Shown: positions 1 to 6,707 of the stretch, piece by piece
How the letters are laid out: the number at the start of each line of letters is the position of its first letter
How positions within the stretch are numbered: position 1 is the first letter of the stretch
The notes under the pieces: generated by a model
Seen by the model: the letters and a program-made list of their open reading frames with translations, nothing else
Database searches by the model: none
Told to the model about the DNA's origin: nothing
Assembly (NCBI GenBank): GCA_964489835.1
Contig: CAZBBC010000151.1
Span: 1 to 10,377, forward strand
Length of the DNA stretch: 10,377 nt
DNA from: CAZBBC01 sp964489835
GTDB taxonomy: Bacteria > Calditrichota > Calditrichia > JAJRVZ01
Reading direction: 5' to 3'
Made by a program: the position numbers and the translations under genes

Positions 1-166
1 TTTGCTGACGACCAGCGTCGGTGTCGTTTGAAGCGATTGCGTTCGACTCACCCAGCCCGACCGTAGAAATCCTTGAGCCGGGCACACCAAGACCCAATAG
101 ATAGTTGGCAACAGATTGCGCACGACGTTCGGATAACTTCTGGTTATATTCTTCACTGTACACTTC
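1..166 (-). pseudogene. 5'-truncated OmpA C-terminal domain fragment, runs off left edge
   Basis: Read on the minus strand, this stretch is open from position 166 to the window edge. It encodes the second half of an OmpA/MotB-like peptidoglycan-binding domain: EEYNQKLSERRAQSVANYL, then a GLGVPGSRISTVGLGES segment, then SNDTDAGRQQ, the usual lead-in to NRRVE. The first half of the domain, including the expected GHTD motif, is absent. An in-frame TGA at 170-172 closes the frame upstream, and beyond it lie the hairpin and 3' flank of the neighbouring TSP3-OmpA gene. The fragment differs in sequence from the C-terminus of that neighbour, so it comes from a separate paralogue and not from a fresh duplication. 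A GTG at 161-163 could start a short peptide, but there is no convincing ribosome binding site. I read it as a remnant left by a deletion. A short functional protein is much less likely. Confidence 0.6.
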
Positions 167-196
167 TTTTCAGATTGCGAATAAAACATCGATTAA

Positions 197-269
197 AGAG
201 GGGCGTAAAGATGGCGCCTTCGGTTAATTGATGATGCCGCCGAAGGCTGGCCCCTCTCAACGCCCCTCT
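197..269 (-). terminator. Two-tier stem-loop 3' of the TSP3-OmpA gene, probable terminator
   Basis: The outer stem is a perfect 10-bp inverted repeat, AGAGGGGCGT at 197-206 against ACGCCCCTCT at 260-269. Nested inside is a perfect 8-bp stem, GCCTTCGG at 216-223 against CCGAAGGC at 240-247. A second GCCCCTCT at 250-257 could pair with the left arm instead, so two folds compete. On the minus strand the stem is followed by TTTAATCGATGTTTTAT, which is T-rich but not a clean run. Its place about 70 bases after the OmpA stop codon fits a factor-independent terminator. Confidence 0.5.
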
Positions 270-274
270 GGTTA

Positions 275-299
275 TGTTTTGTTTGTTAACCAGTATTCT
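275..299. repeat. 25-bp direct repeat, copy A
   Basis: This segment matches 2014-2038 at 23 of 25 bases in the same orientation; it begins TGTTTTGTTTG and ends GTATTCT. On the minus strand it lies about 37 bases downstream of the OmpA stop codon and just upstream of the hairpin at 197-269. An AAGGAG motif (minus strand, 320-325) precedes it, and a minus-strand ORF of 18 codons (272-328) crosses it. Its function is unknown. Confidence 0.7.
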
Positions 300-336
300 G
301 CTTCATTGGTCTTCCAATTCTCCTTCATTCAGCCTA

Positions 337-1911
337 TTACTGAACATAGAATTCAATGCGCCGATTCTCTGCTCGACCATCTGCCGTGTTGTTATCGGCG
401 ACGGGTTCCATTTCTCCTTTACCGATAGTTTTCATGCGATTCGATGCGATGCCTCTTTGCACCAGCCAATTTTTCACTGCTTGCGCCCGGCGTAACGAGA
501 GGTCCTGATTATATGCATCGCCGCCCACACTATCCGTATGGCCGGAAATTTCCACCTGTACATTTGGATTGGCAATGAGAGCTTTATAGGCTTCCTCCAA
601 AATACTCTCAGAGTTTCGCGTTAGAGTGGCCTTGTTGGTTTCGAAATTTACCCCTCGAAGAATTACTTTTTTCCCTTTCTCAAGTATAATCGTCGACGTT
701 ACGTCATCTTTCGAATCCGACGGGTTCGTTCCCATCTTCACCTCAGCGCCGTCGGCCATACCACCACCATCCGTATCGCTTTTCACCGGATTTGTCTTAT
801 ATTTGTTCACTTCGTCGCCATCGCTTAAACCATCTCCATCCGTATCCTCTTTCGCCGGATCGGTTTTGTACTGATTTACTTCAGCGCCGTCGCTTAAGCC
901 ATCACCATCGGAGTCCATCTTCAATAGATCAGATTTATATTGCACTTCAGCGCCATCACTAAGGCCATCACCGTCAGTATCCGCTTTGAGTGGATCGGTT
1001 TTGTACTGATTCACTTCAGCGCCATCGCTCAAGCCGTCGCCATCGCTATCTGTATTTAGTGGATCGGTTTTGTACTGATTCACTTCAGCGCCATCTTTTA
1101 AGCCATCGCCATCGCTATCTGTATTTAGTGGATCGGTTTTGTACTGATTCACTTCAGCGCCATCATTCAATCCGTCAGCATCGCTATCCATATTTAGTGG
1201 ATCGGTTTTGTACTGATTCACTTCAGCGCCATCTTTCAAACCGTCGCCATCGGTGTCAGGATTCTCGGGATCAGTGCCTAATTCTTCTTCAACTTTATTG
1301 GTCAAACCGTCTTTGTCAGAGTCGGCATTCTCGTTTGATCCGATGGTAAAAGTAAGTCCGATAAGAAAATTATAGAATCCATCATGCTTCTTATTACTAA
1401 GACTGTTTAGGTCGGCATTCGATCGTTGGCGTCCATCGAGTTTGTCAGATAAGACTAAATTATATCCACCGCTAATTTCCAATAACATTTGGCTGCCGAG
1501 CCAGGTCTGAATACCGATTCCCAAAGGAATCATTGGCAAAAAATCCGAACCACTTGTACCAACAGTTTTTGACAGGCCAACTCCGGTATAAAAAAATGGA
1601 TTCAAAGTCTTCATAGAAAACGGGATTAATTGAAATCTGTTTTCAACCAGGCCGATTTCTGCCTGATACACGCCAGGAGCCTTGAATTTCATGTATCCCA
1701 GGCTAAGTTGACCTAATACATAGGGGGAAATGAGTTTATATTGAAAATGACCACGAAACTGCATCACCCACTCGTCAGCAGAGCTATTATCTCCCTGGGC
1801 ACCACCCGCAGAAAAACCAAGGCCCACAGTGGGGTTGTCGAATTGTGCATAGGTTGGCTTAGATACAAAAAGCAGGACAACCAACATTAAAAATAACGTT
1901 AAGTGTTTCAT
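337..1911 (-). CDS. Outer-membrane protein: N-terminal beta-barrel, TSP3 calcium repeats, C-terminal OmpA domain
   Basis: This 524-residue protein is an outer-membrane porin-like or structural protein expected to tie the outer membrane to peptidoglycan. A signal peptide covers about residues 1-22, with cleavage after TYA. Residues 23-190 alternate polar and aromatic/glycine-rich strands, as in a small OprF/OmpA-type barrel. Residues 197-401 carry nine thrombospondin type-3 motifs of the form DxDxDGL, at a spacing of 22-23 residues; these bind calcium and form a rigid periplasmic linker. Residues about 417-524 are the OmpA C-terminal domain, with GHTDSVGGDAYN, the LRRAQAV helix and the final AENRRIEFYV. 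The ninth motif, DTDGGGM, has lost its usual last aspartate. The ATG is preceded by AAAGGA at a suitable distance. The gene follows the lmo0937-like gene at 165 bases and is followed by a stem-loop. Family assignment is firm; the exact ligand or transport role is not visible. Confidence 0.93.
   Translation of the reverse strand: MKHLTLFLMLVVLLFVSKPTYAQFDNPTVGLGFSAGGAQGDNSSADEWVMQFRGHFQYKLISPYVLGQLSLGYMKFKAPGVYQAEIGLVENRFQLIPFSMKTLNPFFYTGVGLSKTVGTSGSDFLPMIPLGIGIQTWLGSQMLLEISGGYNLVLSDKLDGRQRSNADLNSLSNKKHDGFYNFLIGLTFTIGSNENADSDKDGLTNKVEEELGTDPENPDTDGDGLKDGAEVNQYKTDPLNMDSDADGLNDGAEVNQYKTDPLNTDSDGDGLKDGAEVNQYKTDPLNTDSDGDGLSDGAEVNQYKTDPLKADTDGDGLSDGAEVQYKSDLLKMDSDGDGLSDGAEVNQYKTDPAKEDTDGDGLSDGDEVNKYKTNPVKSDTDGGGMADGAEVKMGTNPSDSKDDVTSTIILEKGKKVILRGVNFETNKATLTRNSESILEEAYKALIANPNVQVEISGHTDSVGGDAYNQDLSLRRAQAVKNWLVQRGIASNRMKTIGKGEMEPVADNNTADGRAENRRIEFYVQ
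709..1323 (-). repeat. 69-bp tandem coding repeat (TSP3 units)
   Basis: The TSP3 region of the OmpA gene is a tandem array of nine units, mostly 69 bp (23 codons). The middle units are almost identical at the DNA level: the stretch reading GTACTGATTCACTTCAGC recurs on the plus strand at each unit. One unit is 66 bp because an asparagine codon is missing (VQYKSDLL in place of VNQYKTDPL), and the first unit is also 22 codons. The outer units are more diverged than the central ones, which suggests recent expansion by slippage or unequal recombination in the centre. Confidence 0.85.
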
Positions 1912-1986
1912 AAAAAAATTCCTTTCTTGGTTCGTAAATATTAGTAAATCTCTCTTTACATGGTTTGAAAATTCTTAGCCGCAGTT

Positions 1987-2007
1987 GGAGGGGGATGTGA
2001 CCTCCCC
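1987..2007 (-). other. GC-rich hairpin beside repeat copy B
   Basis: The plus-strand sequence GGAGGGGGATGTGACCTCCC contains the complementary arms GGAGG and CCTCC, with GGGG/CCCC as an alternative pairing. On the minus strand it follows repeat copy B, 3' of the lmo0937-like gene and 5' of the OmpA gene. No T-run follows it, so it is a weak terminator candidate or an RNA-stability element. Confidence 0.4.
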
Positions 2008-2013
2008 AGATTG

Positions 2014-2038
2014 TGTTTTGTTTGATAACCGGTATTCT
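2014..2038. repeat. 25-bp direct repeat, copy B
   Basis: This is the partner of 275-299, in the same orientation, with 23 of 25 bases identical. On the minus strand it lies about 60 bases after the stop of the lmo0937-like gene. It is preceded by a near-perfect Shine-Dalgarno sequence, GAAAGGAGGT (2051-2060), that has no ATG, GTG or TTG at a usable distance, and is followed by the hairpin at 1987-2007. Confidence 0.7.
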
Positions 2039-2096
2039 ACGTTTTGAATTACCTCCTTTCCAGCTGAATAAGCACGACGTTGTCAGTGCTAAATCG

Positions 2097-2246
2097 TCAC
2101 CGAAGCTTTCGTCCACTAATTAGGTTGAGCAGGATGACCACGACGGCGATAATCAGCAGAATATGAATGAAACCGCCCATGGTGTAGGAAGATATCAGCC
2201 CCAGGAGCCACAAGATGATCAAAACAATAGCGATGGTCCATAACAT
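2097..2246 (-). CDS. 49-residue lmo0937/DUF5670-type small membrane protein
   Basis: The product starts MLWTIAIVLIILWLLGLIS, continues SYTMGGFIHILLII, and ends NLISGRKLR before TGA. This is the layout of the lmo0937 family (DUF5670): two closely spaced hydrophobic helices, with a short polar turn containing the family's typical S-x-T-x-G-G-x-I-H pattern, and a positively charged tail that should face the cytoplasm. The start is supported by AAAGGA about eight bases upstream. Members of this family are usually annotated as small stress-associated membrane proteins, but no molecular function is established. Here it stands alone upstream of the OmpA gene. The assignment rests on recognising the sequence pattern; the membrane topology is visible directly. 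Confidence 0.85.
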   Translation of the reverse strand: MLWTIAIVLIILWLLGLISSYTMGGFIHILLIIAVVVILLNLISGRKLR

Positions 2247-2735
2247 AGCAATTATCCTTTCCCTTTTTTCAAGTTAAACACACATACTACAATTACATTT
2301 ATTAAAAAAAACAAGACCACTTTGATTAACTGCCGATCGGTGGTAAGGCCTTCCGGATAGCTTCAAGTATTGACTGCCCGGATGGTTCGTCGATACGCTG
2401 CCTGCCCACGCCCGATTAGTACAAATAGGAAACCTCACCTTTTACCGAAGGAATAAGTTTAATGTGATCAATTCAGGAAAAGGATACAATAGATCAAAAA
2501 GTATAAATTGGGTCTATAGAAAGGACTGTTTCGATGATAGACCTTAATCAGGTTTTTGGGAGGGGAAGGTCTGGTACCTGCACAAGGAAAGTACTGGTTG
2601 CTAATATTATTTCTTTTAGCAGGTTTCTCTGGCGGGAATATTGCACCGTTTCCAGGCGATTATGCAGTTGCAGCTTGTCGGGTTCGTCTCCATGATGAAC
2701 TAAATTAAGGAATTTGTTAGAGTGCCAACTGGTGG
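2247..2735. other. 489-base intergenic stretch with no supported gene
   Basis: I find no convincing gene here. The part next to 2246 is AT-rich and should hold the promoter of the lmo0937-like gene, but no promoter boxes are clear enough to call. A minus-strand frame remains open from inside the YihY gene down to 2548, but after the YihY stop it has no ATG start and no recognisable domain. A plus-strand frame around 2570-2705 has a hydrophobic stretch but no good start codon. Confidence 0.5.
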
Positions 2736-3662
2736 CTAGTGGGTCGGTTTCCACCGCGCTATAATTGTTGCAGACAGCGCTGAACGCCCTTCGGCCTGAG
2801 CGGCACACAAGCAGGCGCCGAAGATGAAAATGCACCCGGAAAGATAAATCCATAACAGCAATGCCATGATCCCGCCAAACATCCCATAGACGGCATTAAA
2901 TGTGGCAAAATTCTCGAGGTAGATCACGAATAGACTTTCAGCCGCCTGCAAGAGAGCGGTGGCACACAAGGCAGCAACCCAGACTTCTGCAAAACGTGTG
3001 GGTCGGCGCGGAGCCAGCCGGTAAAACATGCTCAGACTGAGGAACACCACTAGCAAGGGTATGAAAAAGCTCACCAGGGCATAGACCCATGAACTGAATT
3101 CATTCACAGGAAAGAGCCAATCCTTCGCCATTTTTCCCAACACCGGTACCGCGACGCCCAAGAGGACGGTGCTGACCATAATGGCGAGAAAAACCAGACT
3201 TTTAAGCGGCAGCCGCCACCAATTGTATGCCTTGACGCCCCAGGCGCGGTTGGTGGAAGAGATCAGTGCGTTGAAGAATTGCATTGCAGCCCATCCCAGC
3301 AGGAGAAATGCGACCACACTGGCCTGCCCGCGTGCTTCGATTACGCCAGTGATGGTGTCAAAAATGTAATGTTGCATTTCGCCACTAATCGGGATATAGC
3401 CTTCTATGTAAGCAATGACCTCTTGTCCGGCCCTGTCCCGGTCAAAAAAGACCGAGGCAATAGTGACTACGAGGACGATCAAAGGAAACAGGGAGAAAAA
3501 GGCATTGAAGGCGAATGTTCCCGCCCACTGTGCCCCGTCAATCTGTAAAAATTTAGTGATAGCAAGATAAATTATCGCCCAGACCCGGCGAGTCTGATTA
3601 ACAAGCCTTTTCCGTTTACTTACGGGCGCTGCGGGCTGAGCGGGTATTGTACTGCCGATCAT
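2736..3662 (-). CDS. YihY/BrkB-family inner-membrane protein
   Basis: This 308-residue polytopic membrane protein belongs to the YihY/UPF0761 family, once called BrkB or ribonuclease BN. The ribonuclease label is historical; the cellular role remains unsettled. After a basic cytoplasmic N-terminus (SKRKR near residue 16), six hydrophobic segments fall at about 46-74, 113-135, 151-177, 191-215, 225-249 and 258-290. Family landmarks are GTFAFNAFFSLFPLIVLVV in the first helix, and YGMFGGIMALLLWIYLSG in the last. Length is normal. The ATG lies 7 bases after the AsmA-like stop codon without a clear Shine-Dalgarno sequence, so translation is probably coupled and the two genes form an operon. The gene looks richer in G+C than its upstream partner. 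Confidence 0.92.
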   Translation of the reverse strand: MIGSTIPAQPAAPVSKRKRLVNQTRRVWAIIYLAITKFLQIDGAQWAGTFAFNAFFSLFPLIVLVVTIASVFFDRDRAGQEVIAYIEGYIPISGEMQHYIFDTITGVIEARGQASVVAFLLLGWAAMQFFNALISSTNRAWGVKAYNWWRLPLKSLVFLAIMVSTVLLGVAVPVLGKMAKDWLFPVNEFSSWVYALVSFFIPLLVVFLSLSMFYRLAPRRPTRFAEVWVAALCATALLQAAESLFVIYLENFATFNAVYGMFGGIMALLLWIYLSGCIFIFGACLCAAQAEGRSALSATIIARWKPTH

Positions 3663-3669
3663 CTTGAGT

Positions 3670-6204
3670 TCATTTCGTTTTGAACAGACTCTTTAATTGT
3701 TTCTCTGCCTCTTTTTTTAGCTGTTCTAATTGAGATTTTTGTTTGTCAATTTCTGTTGTTACGGTATCGGGGAGGAAAACTTTCTGTTTGAGTATTTCTT
3801 GTTTGGCAATATCGATCAATTTAACGGTCGCTCCTTTTAATATATCTCTCCCTGATACGTTCACCTCTGGTTTATCAATTGTTCCTTTGAAGGAAACATC
3901 GAGAACAACATGATCCTCCTGTAAAATATCCAATTTTTTGTTGAAAATATTGTTGATAACAACATTGGTCTGGTTATTCAGTTCTTTGGCCGGTAATATG
4001 AGCTTCATTAAATAATCCATAGACATATCGATACCGTTGGAACCGGCTACCAGGACCTCGCTATTCTCGATCTTAAAATTCAGAGGAGCCAAATTGAATC
4101 GTCCGTCCCGAATCGTATAAGAAGGTTGGATATTTTCAAAGGCCAATTTTCTTAATTTTTCCATTTTCAGGATATCTGCCAAAACGTCAAGCGGCTTAAA
4201 ATTTTCGACCAACAACTTTTGAATAATAAGTGATCCACTGCTGTTAACGGTACGAAGAACAGGCGTTAGAGTGGAATCAAAATCCGTAACAAGCTCCAGA
4301 TTTGCACCGAAATTCCCCTGAATGTTTTTGGCGATAGGCACAAATTTTTGCACGGTCAGAAAATTCTGATAAACCTCACCGACACTAAAATTACTTAACT
4401 TCAAAGCAAAGAATGAATGAGCTGCTGTGTCTTTTAGTTTGCTGTAGGTTCCATTGGCGATCAGAGAGCCATTGAGTACATTCATATTTAAGCCTATCAA
4501 ATGGAGCATTTTATCTTTTAGGGCCAATATGCCCAATACATTCGTTATTTTCAATTTGCTAAATAAGACTTCTTTAAAAGTTGAATTCAATGTAAAATCT
4601 ATTCCTGCTGGCAACTCAATTGCAGCCAGTTGTCTCGGACCTTCAAGCCAGGGATTTAAATCAAAAAAGGTCGAATTGACGGTCAAATCACCTTTTAAGG
4701 TTTGACCTTTTAGCAAATAAGGTAAGACATGATCCAGCGAACCGGTCGCATAAATATCACCCTTTCCCAATAAAGCCTGAAAATTATTGAGACTGACTTT
4801 TTCAGGTTTTAATTCAAGATTCGCGTGCTGAACCATAACTTTTACAGGCATCGCCGGTCCACTATAAATTATATCTTTGAATGATAGATTGCCACGAGCC
4901 TGAAACTTATCGTATTGATTTTTCTCAATGTTCGCTAAATTTCCCTCGACGAAAAGATCAGATGTAACATAACCCGATAAATCAACATCTTCCTCTAGTG
5001 GCATCAGATTTTTTATATCGTGCAAATTTATATTGCCCTTTACAGTTGTAGAAATATATGGATTCGATATCGGTGTTTTGATTTGAATCGTCGCATTAAA
5101 GGGCTCTTTATTTATTTCAGCGTGACATTTTTTAAGATCAATTAAAGTATTGTCCAGAATTCCACCCGGATTATGAATGAACAAATCCAAATTTATATGA
5201 TTTAATTGAGACGGTGATTGGGGATATTGAAACATGCCATCATTAATTGATAATTGGAGATGAAAAGCTGGATAGTGATCTTCTTTATACGTACCCTCGA
5301 TGTAACCCTGGAGTGCTGCTTGTCCTGAGGTTTTGCTTTCAGTCAAGTTTTTATTATAAAGGGCAGGAATCAGAGAAAAAATGTTTTTTAAATCATTTTG
5401 ATTGGTTTTAAATTTTAAATCAGTTACCATCTCTTTCCCTGGCATCGTGACAAATCCATCAAATGAGAGTATCAATTGATTGAGCTGTAATTCGTTTTCC
5501 TTTAAGGTAAGTTTTTTATCCTTTACATTGACATCAATATCAGCTTTTAATTGCGTTTCTATTTTGTTCAAATAATTGATCCCGGCAAAACCGACTGACA
5601 ATTCATTGATTTTCGTAAAGGTGAAAAGTTGAAAATGATCCTGAGTGAAATCTCCACTCCCTATGTGATCAAGGTGGTTGGCAATAACCTGCATGCCGGA
5701 AGATTGATCGTTATAAAGAATAGTTCCGTCAATTATTTCGTATTTCTGGAGAGTGAGACTGTAATTGCTTTCCGCTTTTGTCACGGGTTCGGCTTGTTGC
5801 TCTTCCGGGATCTTAACAATATTCCAGTTCACCGTACCATCTTTTAAAGCAGTAAGATGAATCTGAGGTTCATCAAGTACAATTGAAAATACCCGCACCG
5901 TTTTGTCTTTGATCAGGCTTATCAAGTCAAGAGTGGATTTAAAAGTTGAAATACGTACTAAGGTATCCCCATTAAAAGGCGGGTTGTTGATCAACGTCAG
6001 GTGATTGATATTGAGGGATAGATTCGGAAATTTTTCAAATAAATTTAAGCCGATACTCTCAAAATCCAGCGTGGCGTTGATATCTTTATTGGCTTCCTTT
6101 TTTACAAGCTTTACCAGTTGTGGTTTAAAAATTATCGGAACAATGATCATGGCCGTCAAAAGAAGAAAAACCAATATCCCCAGAATAATTAATATCTTTT
6201 TCAT
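3670..6204 (-). CDS. AsmA-like envelope-biogenesis protein
   Basis: This 844-residue protein has one N-terminal membrane anchor (about residues 4-26, ILIILGILVFLLLTAMIIV) and a long periplasmic part rich in short beta-strands. AsmA family proteins resemble bridge-like lipid-transfer proteins and act between inner and outer membrane. The early segment, with FESIGLNLFEKFPNLSLNIN, is the typical AsmA start seen in Bacteroidota-type proteins. Residues about 560-790 match the AsmA C-terminal pattern: a scaffold ending in GRFNLAPLNFKIENSEVLV and then MDYLMKLILPAKEL. A charged, lysine/glutamate-rich helix (about 812-842, with QLEQLKKEAEKQLKSL) closes the protein, as in many homologues. It is the first gene of a pair with the YihY-type gene. 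The ribosome binding site is weak (AGGAAAAAG some 10 bases up). The coding sequence is noticeably AT-rich. Confidence 0.9.
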   Translation of the reverse strand: MKKILIILGILVFLLLTAMIIVPIIFKPQLVKLVKKEANKDINATLDFESIGLNLFEKFPNLSLNINHLTLINNPPFNGDTLVRISTFKSTLDLISLIKDKTVRVFSIVLDEPQIHLTALKDGTVNWNIVKIPEEQQAEPVTKAESNYSLTLQKYEIIDGTILYNDQSSGMQVIANHLDHIGSGDFTQDHFQLFTFTKINELSVGFAGINYLNKIETQLKADIDVNVKDKKLTLKENELQLNQLILSFDGFVTMPGKEMVTDLKFKTNQNDLKNIFSLIPALYNKNLTESKTSGQAALQGYIEGTYKEDHYPAFHLQLSINDGMFQYPQSPSQLNHINLDLFIHNPGGILDNTLIDLKKCHAEINKEPFNATIQIKTPISNPYISTTVKGNINLHDIKNLMPLEEDVDLSGYVTSDLFVEGNLANIEKNQYDKFQARGNLSFKDIIYSGPAMPVKVMVQHANLELKPEKVSLNNFQALLGKGDIYATGSLDHVLPYLLKGQTLKGDLTVNSTFFDLNPWLEGPRQLAAIELPAGIDFTLNSTFKEVLFSKLKITNVLGILALKDKMLHLIGLNMNVLNGSLIANGTYSKLKDTAAHSFFALKLSNFSVGEVYQNFLTVQKFVPIAKNIQGNFGANLELVTDFDSTLTPVLRTVNSSGSLIIQKLLVENFKPLDVLADILKMEKLRKLAFENIQPSYTIRDGRFNLAPLNFKIENSEVLVAGSNGIDMSMDYLMKLILPAKELNNQTNVVINNIFNKKLDILQEDHVVLDVSFKGTIDKPEVNVSGRDILKGATVKLIDIAKQEILKQKVFLPDTVTTEIDKQKSQLEQLKKEAEKQLKSLFKTK

Positions 6205-6347
6205 GGATTCATCTTTTTCCTATTTAAGTGTGTAATATGTAATCGCTGTAGGGAAGTTCTGATTCCTTTGATACGCGTCGCAAATATCTTATTCTACCTC
6301 GCTCCCTGGTCACCATTCAGGTCGTATTTATATATATTTTCAAGTAA

Positions 6348-6566
6348 TTAAGCAGATTCCTTGCTCCGCTCGAAATGAAAATCCTTGGTTTTCCCAAGTT
6401 TCTTCTGCAGTCTCCCCAACAGTTCTTCCTCCTTACCTTCTTTGAAGAGCAAATCATCGTCTGTCAGGTTGGCAAATTGTTGCTTGAGCTTACGGGCGAT
6501 CTCATTCCAGTTTCCCTTAATGTTGAGCTGTTCATTTGAAATCTCCAGAACTGTTTCCAACTTCAA
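6348..6566 (-). CDS. CsbD-like general stress protein, 5' end probably frameshifted
   Basis: The frame encodes IKGNWNEIARKLKQQFANL, then TDDDLLFKEGKEEELLGRL and QKKLGKTKDF, the hallmark of the CsbD family: small, soluble, highly charged proteins induced by stress, with unknown biochemistry. The open frame can only begin at weak TTG codons (6566 or 6560) with no ribosome binding site, which adds an odd N-terminus. A far better start lies in the next frame: ATG at 6533-6535, seven bases after GGAG (6543-6546), reading MNSST. CsbD proteins commonly begin with MN followed by a short stretch and then IKGNW, and inserting one base at 6520/6521 would give MNSST-IKGNW directly. A one-base deletion, or a sequencing error, is therefore likely. 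If the deletion is real, the protein is made poorly or not at all. It lies about 140 bases upstream of the AsmA-like gene. Confidence 0.8.
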   Translation of the reverse strand: MKLETVLEISNEQLNIKGNWNEIARKLKQQFANLTDDDLLFKEGKEEELLGRLQKKLGKTKDFHFERSKESA

Positions 6567-6589
6567 ATTTTAAGTTATTGCCTACCGTC

Positions 6590-6640
6590 ACCACCGGCGC
6601 ACGATTACAAGCGATTCGCCTCAAAAACATCGTCGGTGGT
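6590..6640. repeat. Imperfect inverted repeat between barrel gene and CsbD-like gene
   Basis: ACCACCGGCGCACGAT at 6590-6605 pairs with ATCGTCGGTGGT at 6629-6640, leaving a four-base bulge. A small GCGATTCGC palindrome sits in the loop (6611-6619). A T-rich stretch follows only on the plus strand, where no gene is present. On the minus strand it lies about 70 bases after the barrel-gene stop, so it may end that transcript or protect its 3' end. Confidence 0.4.
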
Positions 6641-6707
6641 TCTTTTTCCTGGCCGCAGGATTGAAAATTACCAAGGTTTCTGGCTGGAATTGTCCATCCA
6701 CTCGCTA

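Noticed and set aside
197..299. Integron attC site as an explanation of the repeat plus hairpin
   Set aside because: The GTTRRRY and RYYYAAC core sites are not present in the right arrangement, and no integrase is in the window.
990..1349. Plus-strand ORF of 119 residues with a repeating DRFCTDSLQRH pattern
   Set aside because: It is the antisense shadow of the 69-bp TSP3 repeat in the OmpA gene; its periodicity comes from that array and it has no signal or domain.
1859..2116. Minus-strand 85-residue ORF spanning the lmo0937-OmpA gap
   Set aside because: It overlaps the ends of both real genes in another frame and crosses the hairpin and repeat; no ribosome binding site fits its start.
2548..2735. 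Minus-strand frame continuing past the YihY stop (HHGDEPDKLQLHNRLETVQ...)
   Set aside because: It contains charged, protein-like stretches but has no ATG start after the YihY gene, only internal GTG codons without a ribosome binding site, and no recognisable family. The YihY protein already has its normal full length, so a frameshifted C-terminus is not needed.
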